Positions 16,850 through 24,650 of a stretch of 55,834 bases of DNA are shown piece after piece. The position numbers were made by a program, and so were the translations under genes. The notes below the pieces were generated by a model that saw only the letters and a program-made list of their open reading frames with translations, was not told the DNA's origin and searched no databases. Position 1 is the first letter of the stretch, and the number at the start of each line of letters is the position of its first letter. Location of the stretch: the NCBI GenBank assembly GCA_028724185.1, contig JAQYDN010000019.1, positions 1-55,834 of the forward strand, in the 5' to 3' direction. Origin of the DNA: Bacillota bacterium. Lineage in GTDB: Bacteria > Bacillota > Clostridia > Tissierellales > Peptoniphilaceae.

Positions 16850-16958
16850 AATATTTGCGTAATTAATAAAATAAGAATGTTTACGCAGTATTGGATTGAA
16901 GAAGTTAAAATAGGAAAACGTCTTTTAAGGTCAATACATTAAATTAAAGCTTTTGCAG

Positions 16959-17004
16959 ACACATAGATAAAGTCCTCGAAAATTCGGGGGCTTTATCTAT
17001 GTGT
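16959..17004. terminator. Long hairpin after ortB
   Basis: ACACATAGATAAAG (16959-16972) and its exact complement (16991-17004) enclose a further GC-rich stem. No clear T-tract follows on either strand, so it may be a weak terminator or a processing/stability element for the ortAB transcript. Confidence 0.55.
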
Positions 17005-17089
17005 TAAACTTGTTGAATGAGTTGCATAAGTGTTCCAAATAATGGCTCAATTATTTCTGATAGACACCATGATTCTTTAGATGAAACGA
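17004..17089 (-). pseudogene. 3' remnant of a minus-strand gene, cut at the island boundary
   Basis: Read on the minus strand, 27 codons are open to the TAA at 17006-17004, giving a plausible C terminus ending EPLFGTLMQLIQQV. The frame runs into the right direct repeat, where the sequence becomes the promoter region of the next gene, so no start exists. It looks like a gene truncated at the insertion point. The family is not recognisable from so few residues, and a chance open frame cannot be excluded. Confidence 0.35.
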
Positions 17090-17106
17090 TTTTTGTGCGG
17101 AAGATT
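17090..17106 (+). repeat. 17-bp direct repeat, right copy (island boundary)
   Basis: TTTTTGTGCGGAAGATT, identical to 12685-12701. Core-type GC-richer sequence resumes immediately afterwards. Confidence 0.85.
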
Positions 17107-17114
17107 CCGGGTGC

Positions 17115-17143
17115 TTGACCTCCAGGGAAAATAAAAGGATAAT
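17115..17143 (+). promoter_or_regulatory. Promoter of the FAD oxidoreductase gene
   Basis: TTGACC (17115-17120), 17-bp spacer, GATAAT (17138-17143). The predicted start falls at about 17150, the A of the initiation codon, so the mRNA may be leaderless. Confidence 0.7.
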
Positions 17144-17149
17144 ATCTAT

Positions 17150-18685
17150 ATGAGGTATAGAATCAACAACTTAAGTCGCCCGATCGATTCGGAGCCGGCT
17201 TATTACGAGAGAGAGATTTCAAAAATATTGGGGATCGAGCCGTCCGCGTTTACCTGGAACAGGCATCGCGAGTCGATCGACGCGCGAAAGCGACACACGA
17301 TGTGCTTTAACGCGTCAGTGGACGTCGAGACGGATCGGCGCGTCAAAAAGAGTAAGCGGGTGACGGTGATTCACGAGGAGCCCTACGACTTTTCGCCCGT
17401 TCAAAGCGACGCCAGACCCGTCATCGTCGGCGCGGGTCCCGCGGGGCTCTTTTGCGCCTACACGCTCGCGAAGCGGGGGATCGCCCCGATCATCGTCGAG
17501 CGCGGAGACGCGGTCGAGGAGCGCGTAAAGAAGGTCGAGACTTTTTGGAACGGCGGCGCACTCGATCCCGAGAGCAATGTGCAGTTCGGCGAGGGCGGCG
17601 CGGGGACGTTTTCGGACGGAAAGCTCACCAGTCGTTCGAAGGATGCGCGGGGGCGTCTCGTCCTCGAGCTGTTCTCGCGGCTCGCGAAGGATAAGAGCAT
17701 CCTCTATAAGAAAAAGCCACACGTCGGGACAGACGCGCTGCGCGCGGTGCTCGTCGAGTTGCGGAGGGAACTCGAGGCGATGGGCGCGGAATTTTTATTC
17801 CGCACGCGCTTTAAAGGTTTTAAGAGAGAGGGCGGAGGCTACCTCGTCTCGACCTCGGGGGGCGTCTATCGAACGGACTACCTCGTGCTCGCGCTCGGCC
17901 ACTCGTCGCGCGACACTTTCGAGATGCTCTACGACGAGGGACTCTCGATGGAATCGAAGCCCTTTGCCGTCGGCTTTCGGATCGAGCAGTCGCAGAAGGC
18001 GATCGACGAGAACCAGTACGGAGAGATGGCCTCTCTTCTACCTGCGGCGGAGTACCAGGTGACGGCGAAGGTGGGAGACCGCGGCGTCTACAGCTTTTGT
18101 ATGTGTCCGGGCGGCCGGGTCGTCGCGGCGGCGAGCGAGGAAGGCGAAGTCGTCACCAACGGCATGAGCTTTAAGGCGCGGGACGGCGCAAACGCCAACG
18201 CCGCCATCCTCGCGACGATCGACGAATCTGTCTACGGAGAGGGGGTCATGGCGGGGGTCGATTTTCAGCGGAGGATCGAGAAGAAGGTCTACGCTATGTC
18301 GAACTCGTACCGCGCGCCGGTCCAGTCGGTGGCGTCGTATCTGGGGCGGGAAGAGACGGATACCGTAGCACCGACGTACCTTCCGGGGACGTATCCCGCG
18401 GATCTTCATGCGATTTATCCCGAGGCCTTGGATAAGACGCTCGCGGAGGGGCTCGCGAAGATGGGGTCGTATTTTCCCGCGCTGCTCGAGGGAGCGGTAT
18501 TGACGGCGCCCGAGACGCGCTCTTCCTCGCCCGTTCGCCTAAAGCGCGATAAGATGAGTTTGGAGTCGCTCAGCCACGAGAACCTCTATCCCGCCGGAGA
18601 GGGCGCGGGATATGCGGGCGGCATCGTGTCCTCGGCGATCGACGGAATTCGCATCGCCGAGAAGATTATAGAAAAGGAGCAATAA
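17150..18685 (+). CDS. NAD(P)/FAD-dependent oxidoreductase of uncharacterised family
   Basis: A 511-residue soluble flavoprotein. An N-terminal lobe of about 85 residues precedes the FAD-binding Rossmann motif VIVGAGPAGLFCAYTLAKRG (about 91-110). A second conserved stretch is NVQFGEGGAGTFSDGKLTSR (about 142-161), and the C-terminal GEGAGYAGGIVSSAIDGI closes the FAD site. This arrangement matches a widespread bacterial dehydrogenase family without known substrate. The start ATG 17150 agrees with the family N terminus. One base separates its stop from the hemerythrin gene, so both are one transcript, perhaps in redox or oxygen handling. Codon use returns to the genomic norm. Confidence 0.85.
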   Translation: MRYRINNLSRPIDSEPAYYEREISKILGIEPSAFTWNRHRESIDARKRHTMCFNASVDVETDRRVKKSKRVTVIHEEPYDFSPVQSDARPVIVGAGPAGLFCAYTLAKRGIAPIIVERGDAVEERVKKVETFWNGGALDPESNVQFGEGGAGTFSDGKLTSRSKDARGRLVLELFSRLAKDKSILYKKKPHVGTDALRAVLVELRRELEAMGAEFLFRTRFKGFKREGGGYLVSTSGGVYRTDYLVLALGHSSRDTFEMLYDEGLSMESKPFAVGFRIEQSQKAIDENQYGEMASLLPAAEYQVTAKVGDRGVYSFCMCPGGRVVAAASEEGEVVTNGMSFKARDGANANAAILATIDESVYGEGVMAGVDFQRRIEKKVYAMSNSYRAPVQSVASYLGREETDTVAPTYLPGTYPADLHAIYPEALDKTLAEGLAKMGSYFPALLEGAVLTAPETRSSSPVRLKRDKMSLESLSHENLYPAGEGAGYAGGIVSSAIDGIRIAEKIIEKEQ

Positions 18686-18686
18686 T

Positions 18687-19235
18687 ATGTACGGTATCGA
18701 CGTCTTGGAAAACGAACACGCTCAAATCCTTCGATTTACTTCGATTATTCGGCGCTTTTTAGTTCGCGCGCTCGAAGGCGAGGTCTTATTCGACGGGGAG
18801 GTCGCCTCGATGATCGACTTTATCCGACATTATTCAGACGCCCATCACCACGGGAAGGAAGAGGAAATTTTATTCCGCTACATGCTCGAGGACTTGGGGC
18901 CGGTCGCGGAAAAGATCGTGCGTCAGGGGATGCTCGTCGAGCACGACCAGGCGCGAAACATCGTCCGCCGTTTAGACGAGGCGCGAGTGCGTTACGAGGA
19001 GGAGAAGACGACGGAAAACTTGCTAGATGTCTTCGGACTCCTGTATAATTACGCTTTCTTGCTCGAGGCGCACGCGGAGCGCGAGAATACGGTCGTCTAT
19101 CCGTTCGCCGAAAAGAATCTCTCCGAAGCGCGTCTGGAGCACATCGACGAGGAGACGAAGGCGTTTGAGAAAGAACACGCGCTTCGAAGCGAGCATTACC
19201 TAAACGAGCTCGATCGTTGGGAGACGATGATTTAG
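18687..19235 (+). CDS. Hemerythrin HHE domain protein
   Basis: A 182-residue alpha-helical protein. Ligand-type residues occur in the expected order: ENEHAQI (His near 10), the cluster DAHHHGKEEEILF (near 50), VEHDQARN (near 90) and EAHAERENTVVYPF (near 130), which would hold a di-iron centre. Such proteins bind oxygen or nitric oxide, or repair iron-sulfur centres; the exact role here is open. It is co-transcribed with the preceding flavoprotein, and its end nearly abuts the strong promoter of the rpmG operon. Confidence 0.88.
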   Translation: MYGIDVLENEHAQILRFTSIIRRFLVRALEGEVLFDGEVASMIDFIRHYSDAHHHGKEEEILFRYMLEDLGPVAEKIVRQGMLVEHDQARNIVRRLDEARVRYEEEKTTENLLDVFGLLYNYAFLLEAHAERENTVVYPFAEKNLSEARLEHIDEETKAFEKEHALRSEHYLNELDRWETMI

Positions 19236-19247
19236 AGTCGGAAGTCG

Positions 19248-19276
19248 TTGACAAAGGTCTCGACTTTTGATAAAAT
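19248..19276 (+). promoter_or_regulatory. Strong promoter of the rpmG-secE-nusG-rplK-rplA operon
   Basis: Consensus TTGACA (19248-19253), 17-bp spacer, TAAAAT (19271-19276). Spacing and -35 are optimal, as expected for a ribosomal protein unit. Confidence 0.85.
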
Positions 19277-19314
19277 CCCCCTATAAACCAATCCGAATAG
19301 AAATCGGAAAAAGC

Positions 19315-19336
19315 GGCTTGTATAAAGCCCTTTTTT
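19315..19336 (+). terminator. Short hairpin with T-tract in the rpmG leader
   Basis: GGCTT (19315-19319) / AAGCC (19325-19329) followed by C and six T. The stem is only five pairs, so it would be a weak terminator or pause site in the leader. Confidence 0.4.
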
Positions 19337-19378
19337 ATTGAGTTTATTTCCATTAATGAAAGTTAGAGGAGGTGCCTG

Positions 19379-19528
19379 ATGGCAGATCGCGTACAGTTAG
19401 AGTGCACAGTGTGCAAACAACGAAACTATGTAACCTACAAGAACAAGAAAAATACGCCGGAGCGTATGGAAATTAACAAGTATTGCAAGTTCTGTAAAAA
19501 ACATACGCCCCACAAGGAGACGAAGTAA
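19379..19528 (+). CDS. rpmG: 50S ribosomal protein bL33 (zinc form)
   Basis: A 49-residue protein starting at ATG 19379 behind GAGGAGG. It begins [18 protein letters not shown] and contains CTVC (residues 9-12) and CKFC (36-39), the two CxxC knuckles of the zinc-binding version of bL33. Length is exactly that of the family. In many Firmicutes one bL33 copy lies before secE, as here. Confidence 0.95.
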   Translation: MADRVQLECTVCKQRNYVTYKNKKNTPERMEINKYCKFCKKHTPHKETK

Positions 19529-19539
19529 GGAGAGATACG

Positions 19540-19761
19540 ATGGCGCAAAAGTCCAACACGCAGAAGGTCGAAGACAAAAAGTCTTTGACGAGGTATTTCC
19601 GCGGTGTTAAGAGGGAATTTAAGCGAGTTGTCTGGCCTACGAAAAAACAATTGACCCAATACAGCTTGATTGTTATCTTCGTGAGCGTCGTAACCGCTGT
19701 ATTTTTATACGCCGTTGACTTCGTCTTCAGTCATCTCATGAGTTTCATTTTAGGGCTGTAA
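19540..19761 (+). CDS. secE: Preprotein translocase subunit SecE
   Basis: A 73-residue single-span membrane protein of the SecYEG channel. The amphipathic motif FRGVKREFKRVVWPTKKQL (about 20-38) is diagnostic, followed by one transmembrane helix (about 42-64). It is the short Gram-positive form. AAGGAGAGA precedes the start; nusG follows after 19 bases, the universal order. Confidence 0.95.
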   Translation: MAQKSNTQKVEDKKSLTRYFRGVKREFKRVVWPTKKQLTQYSLIVIFVSVVTAVFLYAVDFVFSHLMSFILGL

Positions 19762-19780
19762 GCGTACTGGAGGATTTCAA

Positions 19781-20338
19781 TTGACCGATGATGTAAACCG
19801 TACAGACGGCGATCTGGGCCCGGAGGAAGCGCGCTGGTATGTCATCCACACGTACTCCGGCCACGAAAATAAAGTCAAAAACAATATGGAATCCATGGTG
19901 AAGAACCAGGACCTCGGCGACTTGATTTTTGATGTTCAGGTGCCGATGGAAGATTATGTCGAAGAAAAAGACGGCGTAAAGAAGTTGAAGGAACGCAAGA
20001 TGTTTCCTTCCTACGTCCTGGTAAAGATGATCATGAACGATAAGTCCTGGTATGTCGTGAGAAACACAAGAGGTGTCACGGGCTTTGTCGGGCCGGGATC
20101 GAAGCCGATTCCCCTATCCGACGAAGAAGTGAAAAACCTCGGCGTATCGAAGGTCCAAGACGACACCGGCGCCTACGCCGTCGGCGATCGCGTCAAGGTG
20201 TTGACCGGACCGTTCGAGGACTTCATCGGCGTGGTCGAATCCGTAGATGCGAAGAAGCAAAAAGTCACCGTATCTATTTCCATGTTTGGTCGCGATACCC
20301 TGGTTGAACTGGACGAAAATCAATTAGTTAAAGACTAA
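19781..20338 (+). CDS. nusG: Transcription elongation/termination factor NusG
   Basis: A 185-residue protein with the NGN domain (ARWYVIHTYSGHENKVKNN near 17-35) and a C-terminal KOW domain (VKVLTGPFEDFIGVVESV near 135). It binds RNA polymerase and couples it to ribosomes or Rho. The start is TTG 19781, placed by GGAGGA upstream; no in-frame ATG gives a better fit to the family N terminus. Confidence 0.95.
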   Translation: MTDDVNRTDGDLGPEEARWYVIHTYSGHENKVKNNMESMVKNQDLGDLIFDVQVPMEDYVEEKDGVKKLKERKMFPSYVLVKMIMNDKSWYVVRNTRGVTGFVGPGSKPIPLSDEEVKNLGVSKVQDDTGAYAVGDRVKVLTGPFEDFIGVVESVDAKKQKVTVSISMFGRDTLVELDENQLVKD

Positions 20339-20352
20339 GACGTAACTTAAGA

Positions 20353-20378
20353 GTGGGAGGGAAAACCCGCTAAACCAC
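20353..20378 (+). promoter_or_regulatory. L1-binding mRNA leader before rplK
   Basis: GTGGGAGGG and CCCGCTAAACCAC form GTGG/CCAC and GGG/CCC stems around an asymmetric GAG / TAAA internal loop. This reproduces the L1-stalk site of 23S rRNA, so excess L1 could bind here and repress the rplK-rplA mRNA. Confidence 0.7.
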
Positions 20379-20393
20379 ATTAGGAGGTGTACT

Positions 20394-20819
20394 ATGGCCA
20401 AGAAAGTCATAGCAATTGTCAAATTACAAATCCCTGCAGGAAAGGCAACACCGGCACCGCCGGTAGGTACCGCACTCGGTCCCCACGGCGTAAACATCAT
20501 GGAATTTACCAAACAGTTTAACGCCAAGACTCAAGACCAAGCCGGCATGATTATTCCGGTCGTCATGACCGTCTACCAAGACCGTTCCTTTACCTTCATT
20601 ACCAAGACGCCGCCGGCAGCTGTCCTCATCAAGAAGGCGGCCGGCATCGACACGGCAAGCGGCGAACCCAACAAGAAGAAAGTGGCAAAGATCACGAAGG
20701 ATCAATGCCGCGAAATCGCCGAAACAAAAATGCCGGACTTAAACGCAGCAAATGTTGAAGCAGCGATGCGCATGGTCGCGGGAACTGCACGCAGCATGGG
20801 AGTCGAAGTAGAAGGTTAG
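20394..20819 (+). CDS. rplK: 50S ribosomal protein uL11
   Basis: A 141-residue protein of the GTPase-associated centre. [25 protein letters not shown] and [18 protein letters not shown] are the conserved L11 segments; the 3' end [22 protein letters not shown] is the RNA-binding C-terminal domain. Start behind TAGGAGG, which directly follows the L1-mimic hairpin. Confidence 0.96.
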   Translation: MAKKVIAIVKLQIPAGKATPAPPVGTALGPHGVNIMEFTKQFNAKTQDQAGMIIPVVMTVYQDRSFTFITKTPPAAVLIKKAAGIDTASGEPNKKKVAKITKDQCREIAETKMPDLNAANVEAAMRMVAGTARSMGVEVEG

Positions 20820-20848
20820 TGGGAGAAATTCCATTTCGTTTGAACCAC
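20819..20848 (+). promoter_or_regulatory. Second L1-binding mRNA site before rplA
   Basis: GTGGGAG (20819-20825) and GAACCAC (20842-20848) enclose a GAAAT/ATTTC hairpin, again imitating the 23S L1 site. It starts inside the rplK stop codon and ends next to the rplA ribosome binding site. Confidence 0.6.
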
Positions 20849-20861
20849 AAGGAGGTTAAAG

Positions 20862-21560
20862 ATGCCTAAGAGAGGTAAAAAATATCAAGAAAGTTTAAAA
20901 CTCGTGGATCGTACGCGTCAGTACGATATCGCCGAAGCGATTGAACTCGTACAAAAGACGGCTGTGGCAAACTTCGACGAAACGATCGAACTCGCCGTCC
21001 GTTTGGGCGTAGACCCCCGTCACGCCGACCAACAAGTTCGCGGCACCGTCGTCCTGCCCCACGGTACCGGTCGTACCGAGCGCATCCTCGTATTCGCAAA
21101 GGGCGACAAAGTCAAGGAAGCTGAAGAAGCCGGCGCGGATTACGTAGGCGGCGAAGAATTGGCTCAAAAGATCCAAAACGAAAACTGGTTCGACTTCGAC
21201 GTCGTCGTCGCAACCCCGGACATGATGGGTGTCGTCGGCCGCATCGGTCGTATTTTGGGACCGAAGGGCCTTATGCCGAACCCCAAGGCCGGCACGGTTA
21301 CTTTCGACATCGCACAAGCCGTCGAAGAGATCAAGGCCGGTAAAGTTGAATACCGCGTCGATAAAGCGGCTATCATCAACGTACCGATCGGTAAAGCATC
21401 TTTCGGTTCCGAAAAGCTGACCGAGAACTTAAAGACCTTGATGTCCGCCATTATTCGTTCGAAACCGGCTGCTGCAAAGGGACGTTACCTGCGTTCGGTT
21501 ACCGTGGCATCGACCATGGGCCCCGGCATCCGTCTCAACGGATCCAAATTAATGGATTAA
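20862..21560 (+). CDS. rplA: 50S ribosomal protein uL1
   Basis: A 232-residue protein of the L1 stalk and translational repressor of its own operon. Conserved segments are [21 protein letters not shown] (in pieces), [19 protein letters not shown] and [16 protein letters not shown]. In most Firmicutes rplJ and rplL follow directly; here a terminator follows and rplJL lie 5.8 kb further on. Confidence 0.96.
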   Translation: MPKRGKKYQESLKLVDRTRQYDIAEAIELVQKTAVANFDETIELAVRLGVDPRHADQQVRGTVVLPHGTGRTERILVFAKGDKVKEAEEAGADYVGGEELAQKIQNENWFDFDVVVATPDMMGVVGRIGRILGPKGLMPNPKAGTVTFDIAQAVEEIKAGKVEYRVDKAAIINVPIGKASFGSEKLTENLKTLMSAIIRSKPAAAKGRYLRSVTVASTMGPGIRLNGSKLMD

Positions 21561-21570
21561 CTCATAAATA

Positions 21571-21603
21571 AAAAGCACGTCGCTTCGGCGAGGTGCTTTT
21601 TTT
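21571..21603 (+). terminator. Terminator after rplA
   Basis: AAAAGCAC / GTGCTTTT stem with an inner CGC-TTCG-GCG hairpin and a T-tract. Confidence 0.85.
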
Positions 21604-21605
21604 AT

Positions 21606-21734
21606 GCGATCCGTGAAGCCGTCGTCGCCGAGAAAGATCCCTACGAACAAGGAGCGCCGCCGAGCGAGCGGAACCAAAGCATCGACGGAATCATATCGCT
21701 CTTAACCTCGGTGAAGAGCGCGGAGGAGATGTAG
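21606..21734 (+). pseudogene. Possible 3' remnant of a lost gene after rplA
   Basis: Forty-two codons from 21606 to the TAG at 21732-21734 read as ordinary protein with local codon preference (AIREAVVAEKDPYEQGAP, then NQSIDGIISLLTSV), but the frame has no start: upstream it enters the rplA terminator. It looks like the tail of a gene removed when rplA and rplJ were separated. I cannot name the family, and a chance frame is possible. Confidence 0.3.
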
Positions 21735-21857
21735 CGGAGAAATCATAGAATAGCATAATATGATAAAATTCGTATAGAATTTTCATATAGTTATATTTCA
21801 ATAGGCCCTGCCATGACGAGATTTGGTACGATAGAAAGAGAATAAAAAGGAGGGCTT

Positions 21858-22850
21858 ATGGATAAAACGATTCGCTACATAATCGACAAGGCGCTCGAAA
21901 ACGAGATGTTATCGAAGGAAGAGCTGATTCAGTTGCTAAAGATCGAAGAGGGTTCGGAAGAATCCGCGATGATGCGTTATGCGTCTAGAAAAATTTCGAT
22001 GCGACGGTTAGACGGGAAAGCGGAAATTCACGGGCAGATCGGCCTCGATGCGAGTCCCTGTCCGATTGATTGCAAATTCTGTTCGTTCGCACCGTCGAAC
22101 CACGTTTTCGAGACGGCGAGCAAGCTGAGCGTCGACGATATTATTGCCGATGTCAACGAAATGGAGAGAGAAGGCGCCAACGCCGTCTATTTGATGACGA
22201 CGGCAAATTACAAGTTCGATCACTTTATCGATGTGGTGAAGGCCGTTAAGGCGGCGCAGATAACAGACGCGACGCTCGTCGCCAATATTCCCGATTTTAG
22301 CGAGACGAATGCCGTGCGATTAAAGGATGCGGGCATCGATGCCGTTTACCACGCCATTCGCATGGGTGAAGGCGATACCACGGGCGTTCAAATTGCACGT
22401 CGTCAGAAGACGATTCGTGGTGCGAAAGAAGCGGGACTCGCCGTCGGCATGTGCATCGAACCGATCGGCCCGGAACATACGGTAGAAGAAATCGCGGAGA
22501 AAACGGAAATTGCACGGGACTTGGGGGTCAACTACGCAGGTTCTATGCGTAGAACTTATATTCCGGGATCGAATTTTCCGGCGGAAGAAGTGACTTATTG
22601 GCGCATGGCCGACATCGTCGCGGCGATTAATTTATACCTGGGCGATCAAGTGAAAGGCCTTACGAGCCACGAGCCGAATGCGCTCGCGATGGATGTCGGT
22701 GCAGATCTCTTTTTCGGAGAAATTGGAACAAACCCGCGGGATACGAGTGAGGAGACGTTGAGAGGCTGGTCGATAGAACGTGTCGCAGACCTGTTTAGGG
22801 AATCGGGCTATGAGATCTTGGAAGGTCGTTCGAAGATTCTCGAGCTGTAA
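21858..22850 (+). CDS. Radical SAM protein, BioB/HydE-like
   Basis: A 330-residue protein with CPIDCKFC at residues 68-75, the CxxxCxxC site for the 4Fe-4S cluster and S-adenosylmethionine. The region around MCIEPIGPEHTVEEIAEKTE and RRTYIPGSNF resembles the biotin synthase/HydE branch, but the usual BioB second-cluster pattern is not obvious, so true biotin synthase activity is uncertain. Other possible roles are HmdB-like or unassigned sulfur or methyl chemistry. AAGGAGG precedes the start. It stands alone between two terminators; no bioA, bioD or bioF is nearby, while the biotin uptake gene bioY is at 51.8 kb. Confidence 0.75.
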   Translation: MDKTIRYIIDKALENEMLSKEELIQLLKIEEGSEESAMMRYASRKISMRRLDGKAEIHGQIGLDASPCPIDCKFCSFAPSNHVFETASKLSVDDIIADVNEMEREGANAVYLMTTANYKFDHFIDVVKAVKAAQITDATLVANIPDFSETNAVRLKDAGIDAVYHAIRMGEGDTTGVQIARRQKTIRGAKEAGLAVGMCIEPIGPEHTVEEIAEKTEIARDLGVNYAGSMRRTYIPGSNFPAEEVTYWRMADIVAAINLYLGDQVKGLTSHEPNALAMDVGADLFFGEIGTNPRDTSEETLRGWSIERVADLFRESGYEILEGRSKILEL

Positions 22851-22886
22851 ATGTCATCGAACAATTTAAAACAGGATATGGGCATC

Positions 22887-22928
22887 AACCCCAAGCATTA
22901 GGATTTTATCTTACCGCTTGGGGTTTTA
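22887..22928 (+). terminator. Terminator after the radical SAM gene
   Basis: AACCCCAAGC (22887-22896) pairs with GCTTGGGGTT (22916-22925), 19-base loop, then TTATTAT. Confidence 0.75.
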
Positions 22929-23033
22929 TTATGGAAAAAAGCGTGATACATTTAAAAATATTTGTACTATTTACATAAAGAGAATGTCAGAGTTTCCGAT
23001 CGGTCGACGAATATATAAGTGAAAGGAGGAGAT

Positions 23034-23549
23034 ATGAACTGCAAGGAATTGGTAAACCGACTGAAACGTCGAGATGAAGATGCCCTTTATTCATTTATAG
23101 AAGATTACGGGGCGGTCTTAAAAGGCGTCGTATCGAAGACGCTTTGGAAATATCCGTATTTATGGGACGAGGCGTTGAACGATACACTACTGAGTGTTTG
23201 GGAAAATATCCGATATTATGACGAGACGCGTTCGTCGTTTAAAAACTGGTGTGCCGTCATCGCGAAATATAAATCAATCGACCTCATCCGAAAAGAAATA
23301 AAACATGAGAGCGTCGATATCGACGATGCACCGGTGGCGGAACAGGCACCGCTTACGACAAATCTCGAGATTGAGGAGGCACTTTCCGCATTAAATGATG
23401 CGGACAGGGAACTGTTTAAAGATATTTTTATAGATTCCTTGTCGTACAAAGAAGCGGCGGAAAAAGAAAATATAACCCTCGAGAACGCTTATAAGAGGGT
23501 GAGTCGGGGAAGGAAATTCCTTAATATGTGGAGGAGAGAAAAACCATGA
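23034..23549 (+). CDS. ECF-type RNA polymerase sigma factor
   Basis: A 171-residue sigma-70 family protein. Region 2 spans about residues 10-90 (ALNDTLLSVWENIRYYDETRSS, in part, and FKNWCAVIAKYKSIDLIRK), region 4 about 110-165 (LSYKEAAEKENITLENAYKRV is the helix-turn-helix). Start ATG 23034 follows AAAGGAGGAG; an in-frame GTG at 23019 would place the binding site inside the gene. The next gene starts inside its stop (ATGA) and encodes a membrane anti-sigma factor, the usual pairing for envelope-stress control. Confidence 0.88.
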   Translation: MNCKELVNRLKRRDEDALYSFIEDYGAVLKGVVSKTLWKYPYLWDEALNDTLLSVWENIRYYDETRSSFKNWCAVIAKYKSIDLIRKEIKHESVDIDDAPVAEQAPLTTNLEIEEALSALNDADRELFKDIFIDSLSYKEAAEKENITLENAYKRVSRGRKFLNMWRREKP

Positions 23550-24571
23550 AAAAGATGCTTTACGACAAATTCAACGACATCGACATCGATTACGAAGAGA
23601 TTCCTCTCGACGAGATGGAAAAACAAAAGCTTTATAATACCGTAAAAAATCTGAAGAAAAAGAAGAAGAGAAAGACCTATGCCCGTACTGCCAAGATCGC
23701 GGCCGCGCTGGTTATCGCATTAGGCGTGACCAATGTCGTCTCGGGCGGCTATGTTATGGCGAAGGCGGTTGAAACGGTGAATCAAATTCACGTCGGTCTT
23801 TCGGAGGCGATGGGGCTTTCGAACGAGGCGAATCGATACAGTGTCCGGTTAAATCAACCGGTCGACATTAACGGAGAAAAAATCATCGTCGACGATATCG
23901 CCTTTGACGGAGAAGATCTGTATGCCGTGATATTGAGTGAAGATAAGGGCGATGAACCCGATGTGGAACTCGAGCAGGTAAAAGTTGACGGGAAAGTCGA
24001 TCGCGTGTTGGGCTCTTCCGGCTCGTCTTATGCGTTGGATTCCGATCACTCTATGATCGCCGATTCGCGGAAGTATACATTGGAGAATCCGCTTCCCGCA
24101 CATGGTCGCGCGGAATTGGAACTTGAGTTTTCTAAATTATTCCATTCGGATCAAAAGACATCCATTGTGATCGACCTCGATATGGCGAAGATGGAGGCGC
24201 CGAAGCGCGTCGTCGCAAAAGATGTTCAAATCGATGAGACACGCGGCATCGCCGTCGATCGTTTTACGCTGAGTCCCCTCGCACAAAAGATGGTATTGAC
24301 CTATCCGGAATCCGAATCCGATTATATGTACCGTCTGGAAGGGACCGATTCGAAGGGAAGAGTTGTAAACTTCGAAGTCATCAATTCGGATCAACACGCC
24401 GCGCACTTATATTTTTCTCCGGAAACAAGCGATATAACGGCCGACGAATTATTGCATGATGTCGACCGACTCGACTGTCAATTATACAGACAGGCATTAC
24501 CGGATAAATCGGGCAAAGTGGATACAAAGGAAGACAAAGTAGGCGAGGAATTTGAGATCGACATCAAATAA
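23546..24571 (+). CDS. Membrane anti-sigma factor, DUF4179 type
   Basis: A 341-residue single-span protein. A charged cytoplasmic segment (1-48) should bind the sigma factor; one transmembrane helix follows (about 49-69), then a large extracellular domain with beta-rich repeats typical of DUF4179 proteins (PVDINGEKIIVDDIAFDGED near 110). Such proteins hold an ECF sigma factor until an external signal arrives. The start at ATG 23546 overlaps the sigma stop, so they are translationally coupled. The signal is unknown. Confidence 0.8.
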   Translation: MKKMLYDKFNDIDIDYEEIPLDEMEKQKLYNTVKNLKKKKKRKTYARTAKIAAALVIALGVTNVVSGGYVMAKAVETVNQIHVGLSEAMGLSNEANRYSVRLNQPVDINGEKIIVDDIAFDGEDLYAVILSEDKGDEPDVELEQVKVDGKVDRVLGSSGSSYALDSDHSMIADSRKYTLENPLPAHGRAELELEFSKLFHSDQKTSIVIDLDMAKMEAPKRVVAKDVQIDETRGIAVDRFTLSPLAQKMVLTYPESESDYMYRLEGTDSKGRVVNFEVINSDQHAAHLYFSPETSDITADELLHDVDRLDCQLYRQALPDKSGKVDTKEDKVGEEFEIDIK

Positions 24572-24584
24572 ATGATGAAATAAC

Positions 24585-24634
24585 GATATAAAAAAGACGG
24601 CATTCCTATACGAGGACGCCGTCTTTTTTATATC
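24585..24634. terminator. Bidirectional terminator
   Basis: Perfect 17-bp arms (24585-24601 and 24618-24634) with A- and T-tracts, serving the convergent anti-sigma and pepT genes. Confidence 0.9.
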
Positions 24635-24650
24635 GATGCGTATGAGAAAT

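Larger units (their letters stand above)
12702..17089. mobile_element. AT-rich genomic island with regulator, NhaC antiporter and ortAB
   Basis: About 4.4 kb whose base composition drops clearly against both flanks (A/T-ending codons such as TTT, ATT and GTT dominate nhaC and ortA, while the flanks prefer GAC, GTC, GCG). It lies exactly between two 17-bp direct repeats, one of which would remain if it were removed. The left end carries a 56-bp palindrome and the right end a reading frame cut at the repeat. No integrase, transposase or relaxase is present, so the mechanism is unknown: it may have been mobilised in trans or exchanged by homologous recombination. Confidence 0.65.
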
